From Alphaproteobacteria bacterium LSUCC0684 (GTDB lineage Bacteria; Pseudomonadota; Alphaproteobacteria; Puniceispirillales; UBA1172): a stretch of DNA of 64,000 bases. The position numbers and the translations under genes are program-made. This document shows, in pieces, positions 62,229-64,000 of the stretch (position 1 is the stretch's first letter; each line of letters starts with the position of its first letter). A model generated the notes under the pieces. It was not told the DNA's origin. It searched no databases and was given only the letters and a program-made list of their open reading frames with translations. The DNA is taken from contig CP166130.1 in the NCBI GenBank assembly GCA_041228335.1, positions 1,140,638 to 1,204,637 of the forward strand, given 5' to 3'.

Positions 62229-63044
62229 CTACGCATTTTCCGGGTCCTCTTCCGGTTGCGGCACCATGATACGGGTGGCAATGATGGATAACTCATAAAG
62301 GAAGATCACCGGTACCGCCAGCATCACCTGGCTGATCACATCCGGTGGCGTCATGATCGCCGCGGCAATGAATGAAAACAGGATGGCGTATTTCCGTTTT
62401 TCAGCAAGTCCGCGCGCCGTCACCAGCCCGGCCTTGGCCAGAAGCAGAATGACAACCGGAAGCTCGAAGGAAAGGCCGAAGGCAAAGATCAGCCGCATCA
62501 CGAGGCTGAGATATTCGGAAATCCTCGGCTCGACTTCGATGGCGAGAGAGGTGTCGCCGCCGGCTATCTGAAAGGAAAGGAAGAAATTCCAGGCCAGCGG
62601 GATCACCAGATAATAGACCATCGCCCCGCCGAGAAAGAACAGGACCGGGGTTGCGATGAGAAACGGCAGGAAGGCCTTTTTCTCGGATTTGTAGAGCCCC
62701 GGGGCAACAAACCGCCAGATCTGCATCAGGATGATGGGAAAGGCGACGAAGAGCGAGACGAAGAAGGCGACCTTGATCTGGGTGAAAAACGCTTCATGCA
62801 GGGCGGTGAAGATCATCCGCCCGCCCTGGGCCCTGAGAATATCCGCCAGCGGCTGCTGCAGGAAGAGGTAGACGATATCCGCGATATTCGGCGTATCGGA
62901 ACCAAAGGGCCGCACAAGACAAGCGATGAAAAGCACGACAAAAACAACGATACAGACAATCAGCCGATTGCGCAGCTCCGCCAGATGCGAGAGCAGCGGC
63001 ATCGATCCGTCGTCGAGATTATCTTCACTGACCTTTTCATTCAT
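62229..63044 (-). CDS. tatC: Twin-arginine translocase subunit TatC
   Basis: Six-helix membrane protein of 271 aa, the receptor for twin-arginine signal peptides. MPLLSHLAELRNRLIVCIVV and FALGLSFELPV-like FAFGLSFELPVVILLL are characteristic. It overlaps tatB by 4 nt. Confidence 0.96.
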   Translation of the reverse strand: MNEKVSEDNLDDGSMPLLSHLAELRNRLIVCIVVFVVLFIACLVRPFGSDTPNIADIVYLFLQQPLADILRAQGGRMIFTALHEAFFTQIKVAFFVSLFVAFPIILMQIWRFVAPGLYKSEKKAFLPFLIATPVLFFLGGAMVYYLVIPLAWNFFLSFQIAGGDTSLAIEVEPRISEYLSLVMRLIFAFGLSFELPVVILLLAKAGLVTARGLAEKRKYAILFSFIAAAIMTPPDVISQVMLAVPVIFLYELSIIATRIMVPQPEEDPENA

Positions 63045-63502
63045 GATGACGCACTATCGCCCGGTGTTTTGGAAGAAACGGGGGTTTTGGAGGAAATGGG
63101 TTCGTTTCGGGATTTTTCAGTTTTGCTCCCGGCAACGACCTTGTCGGCTTCCTTCGCGGTTGCTGTTTTCAGCTCATCGGCGGTGGATTTGATGCTCTTG
63201 ACGCTTTCGTCGAGGCCGGCATCCTTCTGGGCTTCATCAAAAGCGTCCTTGACTTCCGCCATGGGAGCAGAAAGATCTTCGATGCGGCCGCTTTTCGCAT
63301 CATCGAAGGCCTTTTTGACATCACGAAATTCCTCCTGATTGGCAACTTCCATCATCGAGGTCTGAAATTCGCGTGCCATCCCGCGCGCCTTGCCCATGAA
63401 TTTGGCAAAAGCACGCAACACCTTTGGCAGGTCCTTGGGGCCGACCACGACCACAAGCACCAGCGCAATTACCATGAATTCCTGCCAGCCTAGATCCAGC
63501 AT
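63041..63502 (-). CDS. tatB: Twin-arginine translocase subunit TatB
   Basis: Protein of 153 aa with one N-terminal helix (MLDLGWQEFMVIALVLVVVV) followed by GPKDLPKVLRAF, an amphipathic helix and a charged, Ser/Lys-rich tail. This is the TatB layout. Confidence 0.93.
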   Translation of the reverse strand: MLDLGWQEFMVIALVLVVVVGPKDLPKVLRAFAKFMGKARGMAREFQTSMMEVANQEEFRDVKKAFDDAKSGRIEDLSAPMAEVKDAFDEAQKDAGLDESVKSIKSTADELKTATAKEADKVVAGSKTEKSRNEPISSKTPVSSKTPGDSASS

Positions 63503-63539
63503 CGGTTACAGACTTTCCTCTGAAAAAGAGATGATGCGA

Positions 63540-63830
63540 TCAGCTTTTGGCCTTGACCTTGCGAGACGCTTTTTTCGCGGCCTTCTTTTTCCTGGCAGTC
63601 TTTTTCTTGGTCGCTCTCTTCCTGGCTGGTGCAGGTGCCGGCTCGGGATCAGCCTCGATCACTTCAACATCTTCGGCTTCAACGGCATTTTCATCTTTCA
63701 TGCCGGTCTTGAAATTCCTGAGACCTTTGCCGAAATCACCCATGATGCCCGAAATCTTTCCGGGGCGAGCAAACAGAATAAGAACAATGGCGAGGATAAG
63801 AATCCACTGCCAGATACCGGTGATGCCCAT
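63540..63830 (-). CDS. tatA: Twin-arginine translocase subunit TatA
   Basis: Pore-forming component of 96 aa: N-terminal helix MGITGIWQWILILAIVLILF, hinge ARPGKISGIMGDFGKGLRNF, then an acidic stretch and an unusually basic tail made of KKK/KKAAKK-like repeats. GGAGAG lies upstream. First gene of the tatABC-serS-surE-pcm-nlpD run. Confidence 0.93.
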   Translation of the reverse strand: MGITGIWQWILILAIVLILFARPGKISGIMGDFGKGLRNFKTGMKDENAVEAEDVEVIEADPEPAPAPARKRATKKKTARKKKAAKKASRKVKAKS

Positions 63831-63929
63831 GTGACAATCTCTCCGTCAGGTTAATTACCGAATGACTATAGCCCCATCGCCAAGCAAACCGCAACGGTAC
63901 ATTTGATCATTATGGCCGAGATATTCATA

Positions 63930-64000
63930 TCATCCTTCGGCAAAGATGAAAACCTGGCTCGGATCGACCGAAAGGGTCACCTGCTGGCCGGGGGAAAGCA
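63930..64000 (-). CDS. C-terminal end of an ABC transporter ATP-binding protein, partial
   Basis: The last 22 codons of a minus-strand gene entering from the right edge: GQQVTLSVDPSQVFIFAEG then TGA. This resembles the TOBE-domain end of PotA/FbpC-type importer ATPases for polyamines, iron or sugars. Only this tail is visible, so the call is tentative. Confidence 0.5.
   Translation of the reverse strand, partial: LSPGQQVTLSVDPSQVFIFAEG

Overview
The window looks like chromosomal DNA of an alphaproteobacterium, probably a marine or methylated-compound-using one. This is inferred from gene content: an NDUFS4-type complex I accessory subunit, homologues of complex I assembly factors beside yajC-secD-secF, the order tatABC-serS-surE-pcm-nlpD, a DMSP-demethylase-like protein, and N-methylglutamate-synthase-like genes. 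A SAR116-like relative is possible, but no rRNA or database search supports a name. I see no insertion sequence, phage gene or CRISPR array; nearly all of the window is tightly packed, ordinary chromosome.

Layout. 1-5300: 5' part of a form II CoxL-type molybdenum hydroxylase, hldD, an MFS transporter and a LysR regulator. 5447-8991: PII protein and ammonium transporter with a terminator, then a ketopantoate-reductase-like gene and a BKACE-family gene. 9093-9335: two tiny membrane-protein ORFs. 9509-16848: a ten-gene Mrp-type cation/proton antiporter operon in which MrpA appears split and three antiporter-like subunits are present, followed by a DUF192 protein. 17323-18169: tRNA-Pro(TGG), tRNA-Pro(CGG), an NDUFS4-like gene and tRNA-Arg(TCT).

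18690-28137 is the accessory-looking part: a GMC dehydrogenase, a DmdA-like folate-dependent demethylase, a divergent PMT-type N-methyltransferase, an XRE-cupin regulator, the glxBCD (mgsABC-like) genes and a type III glutamine synthetase/GMAS-like gene, with a convergent LuxR-type regulator. Together they suggest handling of a methylated amine or related compound, moving methyl groups to folate and nitrogen to glutamate. The N-methylglutamate dehydrogenase genes of the known pathway are not here.

28521-37927: tRNA-Ser, an AEC transporter, cell-wall enzymes (MltB-type transglycosylase, RlpA, D,D-carboxypeptidase) and the run tmk-holB-metG-tatD-MBL hydrolase. 38236-44678: a sigma70-like promoter, a TPP riboswitch and a start-codon hairpin ahead of thiBPQ, then a ThDP-dependent acetolactate-synthase-like enzyme, with a convergent class V aminotransferase. 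44839-64000: a small exported protein, tRNA-Lys, coaD, gyrA, ssb, uvrA, trmFO, the yajC-secD-secF-NDUFAF3-like-NDUFAF6-like operon, a DUF815 ATPase, the tatABC-serS-surE-pcm-nlpD run, and the last codons of an ABC transporter ATPase.
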